In this document: in pieces, positions 47,120 to 60,049 of the stretch
How positions within the stretch are numbered: the stretch's first letter is position 1
Layout of the letters: each line of letters starts with the position of its first letter
NCBI RefSeq assembly: GCF_004798865.1
Contig: NW_025336087.1
Location: forward strand, 8,457,890-8,521,889
Source: Varanus komodoensis
Lineage: Eukaryota; Chordata; Lepidosauria; Squamata; Varanidae
Length of the DNA: 64,000 nucleotides
Direction: 5' to 3'
Made by a program: the position numbers and the translations under genes
The notes under the pieces: model-generated
Told to the model about the DNA's origin: nothing
Database searches by the model: none
What the model saw: only the letters and a program-made list of their open reading frames with translations

Positions 47120-48245
47120 CATGTGAAACATTACAGATGTGTTGAAAGGATTGCTGAAATAGTGGCCTGGTTCACATGATATGTAAAGCTCATCGGGGGT
47201 TGTTCAGCCCACAATAAGCTATGGTATATGTTGGCAGCAGAAAAATGAAAGAATCAAGAAGATGACTGAGATGCTCTGGATTTTAAAGAAAACTGGGGAA
47301 AAGGTGGTAGCATACTTGTGGGAATTAATTTTGCAGTACAGTAACAAAAGGGGTATGGAACATATTCCATAACATAGCTGTCAAATCTACCAATCTTGTA
47401 CAAACACATAGTAAGTCTTATATTGATGGGGATAAATTGTTTAGAAATGAGTATGTTTGACTTGAGGCTATACCAGTGGATTTCCCCGGGGTGTATCCTA
47501 AGCAGAGCTGGGTCAATCTGTATCAGAGCCCATTAAAATTACTGAATTGTAGTATGTTTGTGTATTAAGAGCATGACTTTTGACTTAATTTCCTCATCAA
47601 ATAGGCAAGTAGCTAATTTACCATTTTTAACATGTGCCACTGAAGACCAAAAATTTGAAAGACTTTTGGCTACCAGTACTATTTCTAACCAACCATACAT
47701 GTGGTGATTTGAACTGTTGTGTGTGCATCCAAGGATATAATTTTAAACAGTTTCTTGAATGTATCTTTTTTCAATGGCAACTGGGGGCAAGATAGTAGTC
47801 CTCAAGGGACAGAATTCTGCAAATTTCAGTTATCCCCCTTTTAAGAACAACCTCCTGAGATCTACAGGTTTCCTTTTCAGGTACCTTTTTGCTTCCACAT
47901 CTATTTATTCAAGAGCCTAGAAAATGAGCACCACAAATTCCTCTCATGCACTTTGTGATATGCCTCCCGACCTCTCAACATCTGAAACAAATATGTTCCA
48001 GTTCCACTTGTAATTTTTCAACAACTCAAGAGCATCCATGCCCTGGTTTCTCATAAGGCTAGTACATTCAGCCAAACATTCCTAAAAGCTGTTCTTTCTA
48101 TTTTATTGTTGGTTTTGCTGCTGGGTAGCCCTTTTATCTACTTTGGTTTTACCAGATTTTCATTCTTGCACATTGTGCAGTGGATAGTATTGAAATTGAC
48201 TGTATATAGGATTGTGCCATAAAACAATCCTATGGTTTTAAAGGG
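47120..48245. other. No recognisable feature
   Basis: No gene or repeat family recognised. Confidence 0.4.
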
Positions 48246-48249
48246 TTTT

Positions 48250-48370
48250 ATTCCCTAGTTAGACTATGTAGGGTTGCAGGCTTAATTTATTTTAATTTCT
48301 GTTGTTAGCTGCCTTAGAAGTAAAGATACTAAAAGGTGGACTATAAATGTTTTATTTTTAAAAAAGAAGC
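48250..48370 (+). mobile_element. L2-type 3' tail
   Basis: GTTAGCTGCCTTAGAAGTAA and AAAGGTGGACTATAAATGTT resemble the terminal box and tail of L2-type LINEs. Confidence 0.4.
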
Positions 48371-48374
48371 ATGC

Positions 48375-49635
48375 AGGCAAGCAACAACAAGAAAAACAAG
48401 AGTTCTTTAGTGATCACGTAGAGAAGTATACAGACTGGCAAATGTTACAACTTGGTTCATAAAATAGGAAAATATTACTATACTAATCTTAGTCATTAAG
48501 CAACTGGATCATTCAAAGGTGGCTGGCTCCACATTCTGAAAATAGGATCTCTGAAAATAGGGCCATAAACGGCTTATTCATAAACGTTCTGTAAATGAGG
48601 TATAAATAGAAGCATGTGACAGAAGCAGAATGGAAACCAAGGCTTTATAACCAGTTGTAATGGACTTCACAACCTCAAGGATTGCTTCTATCCTGTGCAA
48701 GAGTTGTGCAGAATACCATGTTGCTAAAACACTAATTTTTTCTATCCTAACAACCCAAGAGCATTATTGCAACCTTGGTAAAAGACCTCTGCTCATTAGC
48801 AGAACCCCCAATTATCAAAGACAACTGATTGGGACGAAATGACAGAACAAGAAGTAATAATCCTGATGGTAAAAATATTCCTTGGCTCTCAAGTGCCACC
48901 CCCCCCCCCAATGATGCTGATACCTAGGAATTTGAATTACTTTTGCAGACCTGCATAGTAAAGAAATTACTGGAACATCCCACTGGTGCTTCATCCTCAT
49001 TTAGATTCTTCAGTAGGGAAGACACTATTTTTGTGTGTATCTCTCATATTGCATTTCCCTGTTGAAAACTTTTACCAGCTGCTCTTCTGCCCATACCGCT
49101 GTGTGACAGTGCTAACCTGTAAAGATCAGTTATTAACCTCTGGAGGGTGACTAACTGGAGCTTTCTGCTTCCTGTTTGGTCCCTGTCTGAGTGCTACTTT
49201 GCACATGATGTTATGCTTCATGTTATTTTCCACATAAGCAAATGTTTGCACACTGTCATGCAAGAAAATCTTTGTGTATGTTTTGATGTGACAGCTTTCC
49301 AATCCATGGTACTGCGTGGCAAATTAAACTCCTGTGTTGCATTTGGAAGTGACAGTTCATATATTCATACATATATATTTCAACACAGGAATTATATTAC
49401 TATCGGAAATACAGAGATAATGCAACCAACTAGTTTTCACGTTGAGTAGGTTTTCTGAGGTGGCAGCTATAGATCCAGTTGTTGGTGCCTCCTCCTGTTC
49501 TAAATAAATACTAATCAATCCACTCAATATTACTTCTCTGATACGCCACGAAATGCATACAGAGGTGGTGTTGGTTTTTAGACTTGGGACAATGGGGAAA
49601 TTAGGGTTAATCAATGACCTTTTTATAAGGCATTA
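48375..49635. other. No recognisable gene
   Basis: Contains a run of 11 C at 48899-48909. Open frames at 48660-48842 and 49147-49449 have no motifs. Confidence 0.4.
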
Positions 49636-49639
49636 AGGG

Positions 49640-49825
49640 TGTCTCAGTGGTACAGCACATCTTCTTTCTGCAGAAAATCCTATAGTCAGTCTCTGACTGC
49701 TCTAATTAAAAGGATCAGTTAGGTAACGGGAAAGACTGCTGTTGAGATTTTGAAGACCTTCTGCCAGTTAGAGAAGATAATACTGGGCCAGGAGCACAAA
49801 CAGCCTGACAGCTTCCTGTGTTGAT
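49640..49825 (+). mobile_element. tRNA-derived SINE (second family)
   Basis: The head GTCTCAGTGGTACAGCACAT is box A-like. It is followed by TTCTTTCTGCAGAAAATCC, a weak box B, TTAAAAGGATCAGTTAGGTA and ACGGGAAAGACTGC, then CTGCCAGTTAGAGAAGATAA and TACTGGGCCAGGAGC. The order matches a common sauropsid SINE whose body reads 'gggaaagactcctgcctga...gagtagacaatactga'. Confidence 0.65.
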
Positions 49826-50039
49826 GTATAAAAACAGCTTGAGACAGCATGGCTACAATAACTGTGTTGCCCTTGGCACATAGCTGCCCTTCCAGTCCAA
49901 GCATATTCCCACCATCCAAATACAGAATCAGACTTGTACCTAGACTGGGAAGGGTTTCAGCATATAATCAGCTTCTTCCAAGAATACCTTCAGTGGCCCC
50001 ACCCTAACCTTCTCAGTCACCTTATCTAAAACTGGCTCA

Positions 50040-50440
50040 TTATGGCAGGGAGATGGTTGTTGCAAATCCTTGGCTCCAGGATGGGTCTCTTCTAGAGCAG
50101 TCGCAATACTGCCTCAGGCACCATTTCCCCACATAGTGAGACACTGCCTGCCCACCCACCCAGCCAAGCCTTCCAGCCTTAATTAGGCATGAGGGACAAG
50201 AGCAATATCGCTGGCCACATGTTTGTAAATGCCTTGTCCATGTCATCACTGAAATTGATCCCACAAAATGTGGCTACATAGGATATTGGACGCCTCACTT
50301 GGATCTGCCATAACAGTAACATCAAAATTGCTTTGGAGCCAGATAACTTTATCCTTAAAAGTATGATTTTAAAAAATCACATCAGGCCTCTGAAGACTAA
50401 AGGAGATACTTCTGGGGTTAGAAATCTCCAAATCAGATAG
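50040..50440 (-). mobile_element. Possible antisense LINE remnant (L2-like)
   Basis: Wording such as CTCAGGCACCATTTCCCCAC, GTTTGTAAATGCCTTGTCCA and CATCAGGCCTCTGAAG resembles the upstream ORF2 part of an L2-like LINE in reverse. No translated motif is clear. Confidence 0.3.
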
Positions 50441-50444
50441 TGCA

Positions 50445-51240
50445 GCATAAAAAAAACTCATAGAGGAGCTGCCACACTTCTTGCACAGAAACTTTTAAAA
50501 AACATAACATTTTGTGACCTGCAGAGGTACAGGAGCTTTTACATATGTAATTGATATTGATACACCACTTAATATTCAAATCTCCAATCAATTCATCTAT
50601 CAATATTAGAAGTCATATTTAAATGCAATATTAAATCATTGCAGCAGTTGACTGCAAAGTTGACTGCTGAAGTACATGCTTTATAAAGAAATTGTATTTG
50701 GCAAGCAACAGCGAATAATCTTTTTTCTTTAAGGTGACTTACACTTTAAAAATAACAAAGGCTTGGGGAAATATCCAGTACTAGGGAGGACCTGGGGTTT
50801 CCCTTGTTAGCACAGGTGTAAGAAACACCAGGTAATGCCATTTTGACTTTCTTGGTGGCAGTACATATAAGCATTTGAGCTGTGGAGCCCCTTTTTATAT
50901 CTGGCAGTTTTTGGCAGCTTCAAGCAGCTTTTGTTACTTCAAGAATTTAGGGAACATTCTATAAAACCCACAGTGTGTTAGCATGTGCTTTGGCTTTCAA
51001 TTTAGGATGAGGAATACACTAGTTCCTAGAACTATAACTGAAAGGACATGTATAAGCTTCTCTTTGCCTGTTAGTTGATAACCCATATCCATATTTCAAC
51101 TTTGTATTCAATTTAGTATGTATCACCTTTTACACAAGTCATTTGGCCATTTCCCAATTATCCTAAGATCTAAATTGAGATAGTCTTTTCCCTGGTGTAT
51201 TTTCCAAAGCACCAGGGAAATACATCTTGAAATTAAATAT
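50445..51240. other. No recognisable feature
   Basis: No gene or repeat family recognised. Confidence 0.4.
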
Positions 51241-51244
51241 ACAT

Positions 51245-51405
51245 AGTCCAGTGGGGCAGAAGGGACTATAGCTCTGAGGCAGAGTGCCCTAGATTCACTC
51301 CCAGCATCTGCACTTTACAAAGACTGAGAAGTAGGTAATGAGAAAGACTCCTGCCTGAGTTCCTAGAGAACTGCATCCAGTCGAGAGAATATTAGACAAA
51401 GATTG
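51245..51405 (+). mobile_element. tRNA-derived SINE (second family)
   Basis: GGGACTATAGCTCTGAGGCA (box A) and CTAGATTCACTCCCAGCATC (box B), then GTAGGTAATGAGAAAGACTC and CTGCCTGAGTTCCTAGAGAA. Same family as 49640-49825 and 11995-12072. Complete through the body but without a clear tail. Confidence 0.65.
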
Positions 51406-51409
51406 TAAA

Positions 51410-54395
51410 GGTGTAAAGCATCTTTCTCTAAGGATTGCATCCTAAATTGGCTAAGGTGTATTCTGACTTTAGATTCAAATAATGACAAATTCCTGGGCAC
51501 ATAAATAAATAGATTAGTTATACGTCACCTCTGCTATTAAAAAAAATTACATGTGCTTAACAGCAAACTTTTATGACATTTTCTGAACACAAAATTCTTT
51601 ATTCTATAGTTGCTACAGTAATTGGTCCTGCTTTCCTAGGACATCAAAATGTTCTAGGAAAAAAATGAATGGGATGCATTACCTAGCACACTGGTGAAGT
51701 TAAAATGACAGTGAAGGAGCTTCTACTACTGTGCCCATTTGTTTTTACATACGATGAGTGCTGAAAATAATGCTTTTCAGTAGCCATGCTTTTCCGGTTT
51801 TTCAGCCAACATTAAACCAGTTCCACTCCAGCACTTAGTGTTCATGAAACTTAAGGTTCTCACAAGTGCCCATCCAGCATGTCATGGGATATTAATCTAT
51901 TGTTTACAGAACTAATGACTATATTTGAACTCAAAGTTTCTTATTTGTATAGGATCCTAATAAGGAAGCTTTTTATCCTCAGTGGAAGTAACTTCAGCTT
52001 GCGTAGTATAACATGTAACTTACAATGTTTAATGGCTGATTCATACTATGCTATTAATAATAAAAAGTGTTTTTAACTTCTTGAATTTAGTGTTATTAGC
52101 TAAGACAGGAGCCTCCTTTATTTATATATGGGAAAACTCAGGTGCAGAAATCATTTTCCAAGCCAACTGAGCCCTAGATGGAAGGAAGAACACATTTAGG
52201 AAAAAACAGTTGATACAAATTCCAGTTAAATTTATTTCAAATGGAGTATGACATTCTTTTCAATCAGCCAATTCTTTTTTTTTTCTTTTAATCCTACTGT
52301 TTTGTTTCCAGTATCGTGTATTTTGTGTTTTATCAATAATCAGGGATAATTTACTAGAAAGATGTATCCTCCCTTTCAACACTTAGAATAGTCTGTGTTA
52401 GTCCATATATGGAGTCAAAAGCTCCTGTTCAACAAACTAGCCAGATTCATTTTTCAAAATAGCTATTCATTATACTTAGATTTGTGACAGAAATCCATAA
52501 TATTTCAGGAAATGGATAGCACCTTTAAAACAAGAGTGACATTGACACAGGCAGTGTTAAGAAAAGCAATCTAAACTTTTTTTTACATACATCGATACCC
52601 TAATTTCAGCAGGAAGAATGATTGCCTTCAAGGGCTGTTTGGAGTCTTAGTTAATATTTGTAAAGCACTTAATGATAAAAAGCATAAAATAAATATTAAG
52701 TACTTGACAAAGAGCAAAGGTTTGGCCTTGTTCCAGATTGTAAGTAACTCATCTTCCTTAGCCTGCCAAATGAATCTAAACTAGTTGGAGTCAGGACCTG
52801 TTGAGTAAGACACCCTGTCAATGTGCAGCTGGTAGAGGTGACATTGACGGAAACTATGAATGTGGGGAGGATTGGGTCAGGGAGAGGTTTCCCTTCCCCG
52901 CTTGCTGGGGCCAACCATATGCATAGTCCCACTGCCAAGTTTATTTCAGATACAGTGGGTGTTTTATGCTTTGTCTGTGCTGGTATAGTATAGCTATATT
53001 GCTGGCATTACAAAAATGGTAGCAGGGAAATGGTCAGAAGCTAGCAGAGGAATTGGATACCAAAAATCTGTTTTAGGGGTTTGGGGATATGAGACCAAAT
53101 TAGTCTTGCTCTTATGCTTTTGGTCTTTCCCAGATCTTCATGTATACCTGTTGTGTAGAGCTAGCATATATTTATGATTCTGTGTGGTCTGCGCCTTGTC
53201 ACAGCCCTCGTACTTGGATTGATGTCAGACTTGATTTATCTCTTCTTCTGCTGGTGCTGGTCATCATTTAGGCAGGGTTGTCTGAAGCGCAAGGGCACTA
53301 CCCTTCTCACCTGAACCCTACCAAGATGAGACATAAAATGTATGCTGACTGAATAGTTCGTGTACACTCCAAATTTACATACTGGTAAAAGATAGGTTCC
53401 AAGTGCATTTCAAACATTATAGTGAATTGCAAGAGTCAAAGGAAGAGTAAGGCAAACTCTGTTCAGAGAAAAAGGAGGCAAGGAAGAAGAGAAGCCATCT
53501 TGGTTGGTGTTCAGGTAAGCTGTCTCAGTGTCCATTTTGCAGTGGCTTAGAAGGAAGAGGAAGAGGATCTGTGATTGGGTAGATTCCTTATCACTGCTGT
53601 TTTTCATTCACAGTCTTAAAATCACTTGATTGTGCGATAAGAGTTGTTGCTGGAATAGGAGAAAGTAGGTGCAAATGAGTGTTTTAGTGTAGCTCTCTCC
53701 CCACTTGCACTCATTAGCTTAATGTTCATGTGCCTCAGTTTCTCCTTTCTTTGAAGTAGATTTCTGGGGATTGAAAAGACTGCTCTGGTTCTGGTGATCC
53801 AGTCTCCCACTCCAGCAGCTCAAGTGGGCTTCTGCCACTGTTGCTCAGAGCATTAGCTGTAAATCAAATGAGCTCAGATTGGACTGGGACCCTGGGTATA
53901 GGTAAACATTCCCAGGGCTCTTACAGTCTGTGGTTTGGATGTACAAAGATTGGGGAGAAGGACAGTAGAATATTATGTCATAACAGGACAAGGGGGAACT
54001 ATTGTTTTCTTGCAAGAGAAACTTCGTTTTTCCATTAAATGAACCATGTGTCGTATATTGTAACCAAACAGGACCTGATTGCATGTTTTGCTAAAATCTT
54101 GTGGGTATCATTACATAACATTTTCAAGCATTGCATTGTTTTCTAAAAGAAGTATGTCAATGCCAGCAATTATGAGAGACATTGAGAACTCTGATTCCCA
54201 GGTTGTAAAGCCAGTTTCAAATACAGCCATTCCCCACAATGATTCTAAGAAGATTTCTATGTGGTCAGCTTATTGAGGGACATGTAGGCTTTTATCTTGC
54301 AATCCGGATGCACCCATGGCTACAAGGCTACAAAGAGAGATAAAATCTGAGGTATGTTGCTCCCTCTTCCGTCATGTTCCACCTTAAAAGAATAT
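51410..54395. other. No recognisable gene
   Basis: Small open frames only. No repeat family recognised. Confidence 0.4.
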
Positions 54396-54399
54396 TAAT

Positions 54400-55270
54400 G
54401 AATGAATATTAATAATTTAGATGATGAAGTACAAAGAAATATAAACAGATTTGCAGACAATACAAAACTAGGTGGAATAACGAACCCCCTAGAAGAAGAT
54501 CCAGGGCAATCTTAATAAACTTGAATGCTGGACTGAACACAAAAGAATGAGATTCAATAGGGGCAAGTGCCAAGCCCTCCACCTAGGAAAAAGAAACTAA
54601 ATGCATTGATACAAGATGGAGAATACATGGCTCAACAGAACTGAAAATGAAAAAGACCTTGGAGTTATTGTGGACAGTATGTTGAATATGAGCCAACAAT
54701 GTGATACAGCTGCAAGGAGGGCAAATGCTATTCTGGGGTGTATTAACAAGTACTACTTCCAAATCCGGAGAAGTAGTAGTTCCCTTATATTCCTCACTAG
54801 TCAGACCTCATCTGGAATACTGTGTCCTGTTCTGGGCACCAAGATATAAGAAAGATGCACTAAAATTAGAAAGGGTCCAGTGGAGGGCAACAAAAATGAT
54901 CCAGGGTTTGGAAATCTTGCCCTATGAGGAGAGATTGAAAGAACTGGGCATTTTCAGTCTTGGGAAGAGCGGGGACATGATAACACACTAAAAATACCTC
55001 AAAGGCTGTCACAAAAAGGAAGGTCAAGCTTTCTTCTCACTGAAACTAGAGTGTAGGACATAGAATCATCAATTCAAGTTGTGATAACCCAGCTTCTGGC
55101 TAGATATCTAGAGAGGTTGTGGGCTCTCCACACACTACAGGCATTCAAGGCAAAACTGGAATCATCTGAGTGGGATGGTGTAAACTGGTGTCCTGCAACA
55201 GCAGGGGATTGGACCTGTGGCCTTCATGGCCCCTTCCAACTCTACTATTTTATGATTCTATGATTAGTCT
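54400..55270 (+). mobile_element. CR1 LINE, ORF2 3' part and 3' end
   Basis: Translations give FADNTKLGGI (54.45 kb), [20 protein letters not shown] (54.65 kb), [20 protein letters not shown] with [18 protein letters not shown] (54.79-54.92 kb) and [15 protein letters not shown], the classic CR1 ORF2 C-terminal blocks. It ends in CCTTCCAACTCTACTATTTT and ATGATTCTATGATT, the CR1 3' terminus. Two frames cover the coding part (54616-54849 and 54701-54991), so at least one frame change has occurred. 5'-truncated. Confidence 0.85.
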
Positions 55271-55274
55271 GTGA

Positions 55275-55975
55275 GACAAAAACAAAATCCAGCATCTGAG
55301 TTAACCCTGCTTTGGATGGCTTGAGTGCCAAGGGTCAGTGCAACTCCCTCATTGCCTGAGGCTGGAGGGCACATGCTTTTAGCTGCTGCATCTCCCTCCT
55401 CCATTATGTCTCTTCCTCATGACAGCAGGCAGGGGGCAATCTTATTGAAGGAAGCAGGGTAATGGTTAAAATATCTCTCCTCCAACACCATTGCTCTGAT
55501 TGAATTAACAAACAGCCCTGCAACTGCCCCACAGTTCTATTTATCTTTTCTTCATTCACTTTTTTCTTTTTTAAATTAAAAAAAGCATTGGACAAGCCAA
55601 TCATAGATTTTCTACATGATGTGAAGTTTCTCTCTTAGTAAATATTGTGCAACCTATTAAAGTGCTGAAGTTTTATCCTCATATTTTGATTATTTTGTCA
55701 AATACTCCAAATGTAAAGTGGCTATGCCAACAGTACTGAATTTGTCAAGTAGTATTGTATTTTAACATCAGGACAATATCAATTACCTCTGTGATAATTT
55801 AGGAGAAACTTCTACAAAGATAAGAATACACTGGGAACAATCCATTGAAAGTGAGAACTTACCTTTTCTGATGGTTTCCAGTGAGATGGCAAAAGCACAT
55901 ACTTTCCTATCAAAATCTGTTACACTTAAAGTGGCTAACTTTAGCAGGATCATACCCAATGTAAATGGACTGGGG
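55275..55975. other. No recognisable feature
   Basis: Flank between the CR1 copy and the DIRS element. Confidence 0.4.
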
Positions 55976-55983
55976 TGATGCTC

Positions 55984-56160
55984 TTCTTCGTCGTGGCCTC
56001 TGTGCATAACACATATGGGTGCTGCGTCTGCGCAGTGCCTAGGCCGGAAGATTAGAAAGCTAATGGTTTTTGGCAGGAAAAAGCTCCCCTCCCCTCCCCC
56101 CCATAGTATAAATAGAGCAGAGTGTCCGCCATTTTATTCAGTCTTTGCGACCGCCGTTCA
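55984..56160 (+). repeat. DIRS left inverted terminal repeat
   Basis: Its core (CATATGGGTGCTG, CGCAGTGCCTAGGCC, AGATTAGAAAGCTAATGG, TAGTATAAATAGAGC, GCCATTTTATTCAGTCTT) is the reverse complement of the right repeat with a modest number of differences. The outermost 35 bases are repeated, inverted, in the internal complementary region. Confidence 0.9.
56107..56114 (+). promoter_or_regulatory. TATA-box-like motif in left ITR
   Basis: TATAAATA about 260 bases before the first gag-like ATG. The same octamer occurs inverted in the right repeat (61071-61078), so each repeat would point transcription inward. Confidence 0.5.
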
Positions 56161-56370
56161 CTGTGCCTCATGCCTGTTCATCTCTCGCTTAGTTTCTTGC
56201 CTCATGTGCGTTACGGTTCTTATACCTTGTTATAGTTACCTTGTTATACTCCCAGTTTTTCTCTTACCCGTGTTGTAGTTTTCTTCTTCTCTTTCTTCTT
56301 TCTAAAAAAAAAACCAAAAATATTATTCTTTACCTTCTGCGCGATCATCTCCTTTTTTTTCCTTTTTGCG

Positions 56371-57560
56371 ATGGCGCAGCGGGCAACATTTCACAAATGT
56401 AGCGAGTGCAGGTCCAAAATGTCTCCCACCGACCCACACGATCTATGCCTCCTCTGCCTTGGCGAGGGGCATAGGACCGATAAATGCAGGCATTGCTTGG
56501 CCTTTACCAAACAGGCCAGGAAGAATAGGGAGAATTGTCTCCGCAAGTTAGTTTGGGACCAGGCCTTGCTACAATCAGACCAATTGGTCTCAAGGCCTAC
56601 CTCTTCCTTGACTGTGCCTTCTCAGCGCTCCGCCTCTACCGCGGCCGCGCTATCCAAGCGCCCTGCTTCAACATCGGCCGCACCTCCACAGCATCCTTCG
56701 GACGAAGGTGCTGCCTCAATGGAAGCGCAACAGCTACCTTCTCCCCCAACTAAGCAAAAGGAGAAGCGTAAGCATTTGGAATCTGATAAATCCTCTGGCA
56801 CAAAAAACCGAGGAAAGATAAAACGGCCAAGGCGGCCCATAAGGGCAAGAAGCTCGATCACCCCAAACATCAGGGCTCGGGTTCGTCGGGGTTCTCGGTA
56901 CCAACTGCCGCCACAGTACTGACTCCCTCAGGACTGGCCTTGCAATCAGTGATGCAGGTGACTCCGCCAGGATCCCCCAGGCAAATTGTCCGGCCTGAGA
57001 GCACGTCTCCTCCACAACTGGAGCCGCCGCTTAGGGAATCAATCTCAGATTGAGAGATCAGAGACTCCCCACTGAGGGAATGCTCTCCAACCCCGATGCC
57101 TACCGCTGGGCCACCTGCGGGACCTGTATCGCCACCTAGGTGCAGAAGCCGTTCAGCTGACCGCCAGTTGGATGACTGGCCTGTGCCTGGTTATGGTGGC
57201 TTCCCTGGCTGGAGTGGATACCAACCCTACACTTATTATCCAGGGGACCGTCACTCAGCATCAATCCCGAGGGAGGTGCCGTCCACTTCTGGGCGTGCAG
57301 AGAGGAGACCTCCACCATCTCCGGAGACCACCTCTTCCAGCGAACAATACCGCTACCACCAGGACTTGAACAAGTCGGAAGTAGACTCCACATCCCCTGA
57401 TGTGGCCATCACTTCCCAGGACCCTGGATCCCCGGACAAGCCCCATGTCACCTTCTTGGAGCTCATCTCCCGCTTGTTTCAGTCACTGGAGATCATCGCC
57501 CCGGTCCCAGCACCGATAGATTTTATGACATCGTCCGGGGAGAACAATCCACAGCCATAG
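56371..57560 (+). pseudogene. DIRS gag-like region (fossil)
   Basis: Begins with a cysteine-rich motif, C-x2-C-x12-C-x2-C-L-G-x2-H-x4-C-x2-C at residues 10-42 of the first frame, as in vertebrate DIRS gag proteins. A serine/proline/alanine-rich stretch and a lysine/arginine-rich basic segment follow, which suits a nucleic-acid-binding structural protein. Coding remnants continue to about 58.36 kb, ending in a Gln/Arg-rich segment. Broken. Confidence 0.7.
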
Positions 57561-58379
57561 CATTGCCTCTCATCACTACACTCCGCCAGGCAATGGTCCA
57601 GCCCTGGGACCAACCGGCTCAACCACAAGCGACGTCTCGCCGGTACAAGTCTATGTACTGGGTTAGAGAGGAAGGCATACCGTTTCTGCTACGTCACCCC
57701 AAGCTGAATTCGGTGGTGGTTGAGTCGTCCTAGGGCAGGGAGGCTCGCGGTCATACAACACCCTGCGATAAGGAAGGGAGGAAGATAGACATGCTTGCCC
57801 ATTGGGGCTATGCGGTCTCGGGACTCGGCCTACGCATCTCAAATTATGAACTACACTGGCACGTTACCAGTACTTCATAATGCAGAAGCTGGATAACGTT
57901 GCCTCCTTCCTTCTGGACCACCAAGCTGACCTAGCCAGGGTCTTCATAAAAGAAGCAATGCAAGTGGCCATACAGCAGTTGTCCACTGCAAGACACCATG
58001 TGGACACTGACTCTCGGGCCATGGTCAGTGGTAATTCCCTTCGACAGCATGCGTGACTGAGGAATTGTAACTTCCCTGAAGAAATGAAGAGGAGGATAGA
58101 AGAAATTCCGTTCGATGGTACCGGGCTTTTTCCTGCGAAGACCGATCATAAGCTCAAGGCGATTCATGAATCACGCATGACAGCGCGTCGCATGGAGCTT
58201 CTGCAACACAAACGTAAGTGGCCATGGTCCAGACCTTATGGACGTCAACAATACCAACCCTGCCAGCAATATCAACAAAGGCAGCAGCGCAGAAGGCAAC
58301 AGCCTCAACAACGCTTCTCTCAGGGCCGTCGACGCTTCAATACTGAAAAGCGTCCTCGTTGACGATCCCGGCGGGCCAC

Positions 58380-59330
58380 TCCATCTCTCCACCTCCCACC
58401 TTCTCTTCTCCCTTTTGCGGGCTGGCTTCAAAGCCGACTCCCCATTTGGGAGCCCATTACATCTGATAGGTGGGTGTTGTCCATCATTCAGCTCGAATAC
58501 GGAATAGAATTCAACATCGTTCCACTGTCAAGCCCTATCTGATTTATGCCGCCCTCTTCAGTACTATGCAATGAGGTCTACCAGCTACTTCGTAAAGGAG
58601 CAATTCGACAACTCTCTCGCTCTGATGGGCTACACGGATTCTATTCTCGATATTTTACAGTCCCTAAACGGGACAGTGGTCTTCGTCCCATCCTGGATCT
58701 AAGAGATGTCAATAAGTACATCAAACCAAAAAAGTTCCGTATGACCACCTTACAAAATATCCTTCCGTTGCTGAGTAGAGGGGATTGGTTCACCTCACTG
58801 GACTTGAAGGATGCTTATTTTCATATCTCCATTCATCCTTCTCATAGACGTTTCCTGTGTTTTACTGTAGGACCCAATATATTCGAATTCAATGTTCTGC
58901 CATTCGGTCTCACCACGGCCCCAAGGGTTTTCACAAAATGTATGGCTCTGGTGTGTGCACACCTGCGACTTCAGGGTATACAAGTCTACCCATACTTAGA
59001 TGATTGGCTGATTGTGTCCCAGACTAGAGACAGCCTCCTTTCGGCTGTACATAAGATTTGTACTTTACTTGACGACTTTGGACTCTGCATTAACCATTAG
59101 AAATCGTTATTTATCCCTATGCAGGTCATTGATTTCATCGGAGCACATATCAACTCCATCCTACAGAGGGCATTTCTTCCTCCATCCCGTCGAGCCACTC
59201 TTTGTGCTCATATTCATCAAATTTGACAACACACGACAGTACAGGCTGTCACTGTACAGAGGCTTCTGGGACATCTGGCTGCCTCAGTTGCCATCTTACC
59301 ACACACCAGATTCAGACTTGGGCCTCTGCA
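58380..59330 (+). pseudogene. DIRS reverse transcriptase region (fossil)
   Basis: Contains FTVPKRDSGLRPILDLRDVN, WFTSLDLKDAYFHISIHPSH, FNVLPFGLTTAPRVFTKCMA and the catalytic box YLDDW at 58993-59007. The blocks and their spacing are those of DIRS/LTR-type reverse transcriptases and differ from the LINE enzymes elsewhere in the window. Broken. Confidence 0.85.
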
Positions 59331-59339
59331 ATTGTTTCT

Positions 59340-59868
59340 CAACAAGTTGTTTCACCCACAGTGGGACCCGCAAAGCAAGTTTATTTGGATTCCGCTTTTG
59401 ATCCTTCATACCTTGACATGGTGGACTACTGTAGACAATTTATCTATTGGTGTTCCGTTCCGAGTGCCTCAGCCGACAGTGACATTGTACACCGATGCAT
59501 CCCTCATCGGATGGGATGCGGCATGTGCAGGACTTCGGGTCCAAGGGACTTGGAACCGACAAGAAACGAGGAAACACATAAACTTCCTCGAGGTTCTGGT
59601 GATTTTCAACGCTCTCAAATCCTTTGAGACCGTTCTACACCACCAAGTTGTCCAGATTGCGTCCGACAACATTGCTGCTGTCTTTTACATCAACAAGCAG
59701 GGTGGGACAAAGTCACCCATCTTGGCTCGATTGTCGATGCAAATTTGGGATTGGTGTATCCCAAGGGACATAATGCTACTGGCGGTCCACCTTGCAGGGA
59801 CCGACAACGTGGAAGCAGATGCACTGAGCAGACAGATGTCAACAACCCACGAGTGGGAGTTGGATTGA
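59340..59868 (+). pseudogene. DIRS RNase H region (fossil)
   Basis: Motifs in order: LYTDASLIGWDAAC (first catalytic Asp), INFLEVLVIFNALKSF (Glu), IASDNIAAVFYINKQGG (Asp) and HLAGTDNVEADALSRQ (final Asp). This is the RNase H domain that degrades the RNA strand during copying. The segment that follows carries LFATRENRVCELFCSRA (about 59.92-59.97 kb), as found after RNase H in many DIRS1-group elements. Confidence 0.85.
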
Positions 59869-60049
59869 CTGATTTGCAACAAACTATTCCATCTGTGGGA
59901 ATACCCAGACATAGACTTGTTCGCTACCCGAGAGAACAGGGTATGTGAACTGTTTTGTTCCAGAGCTGCCATTTCACATCACCGTGGCAGCATACAGGGC
60001 TCATCGGTTTTTGCTCAACCTCTGATTCGCTGTTTTCTAAAAGGACTAC

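Noticed and set aside
48899-48909. Poly(C) run as a structural signal
   Set aside because: A simple homopolymer of 11 bases without context.
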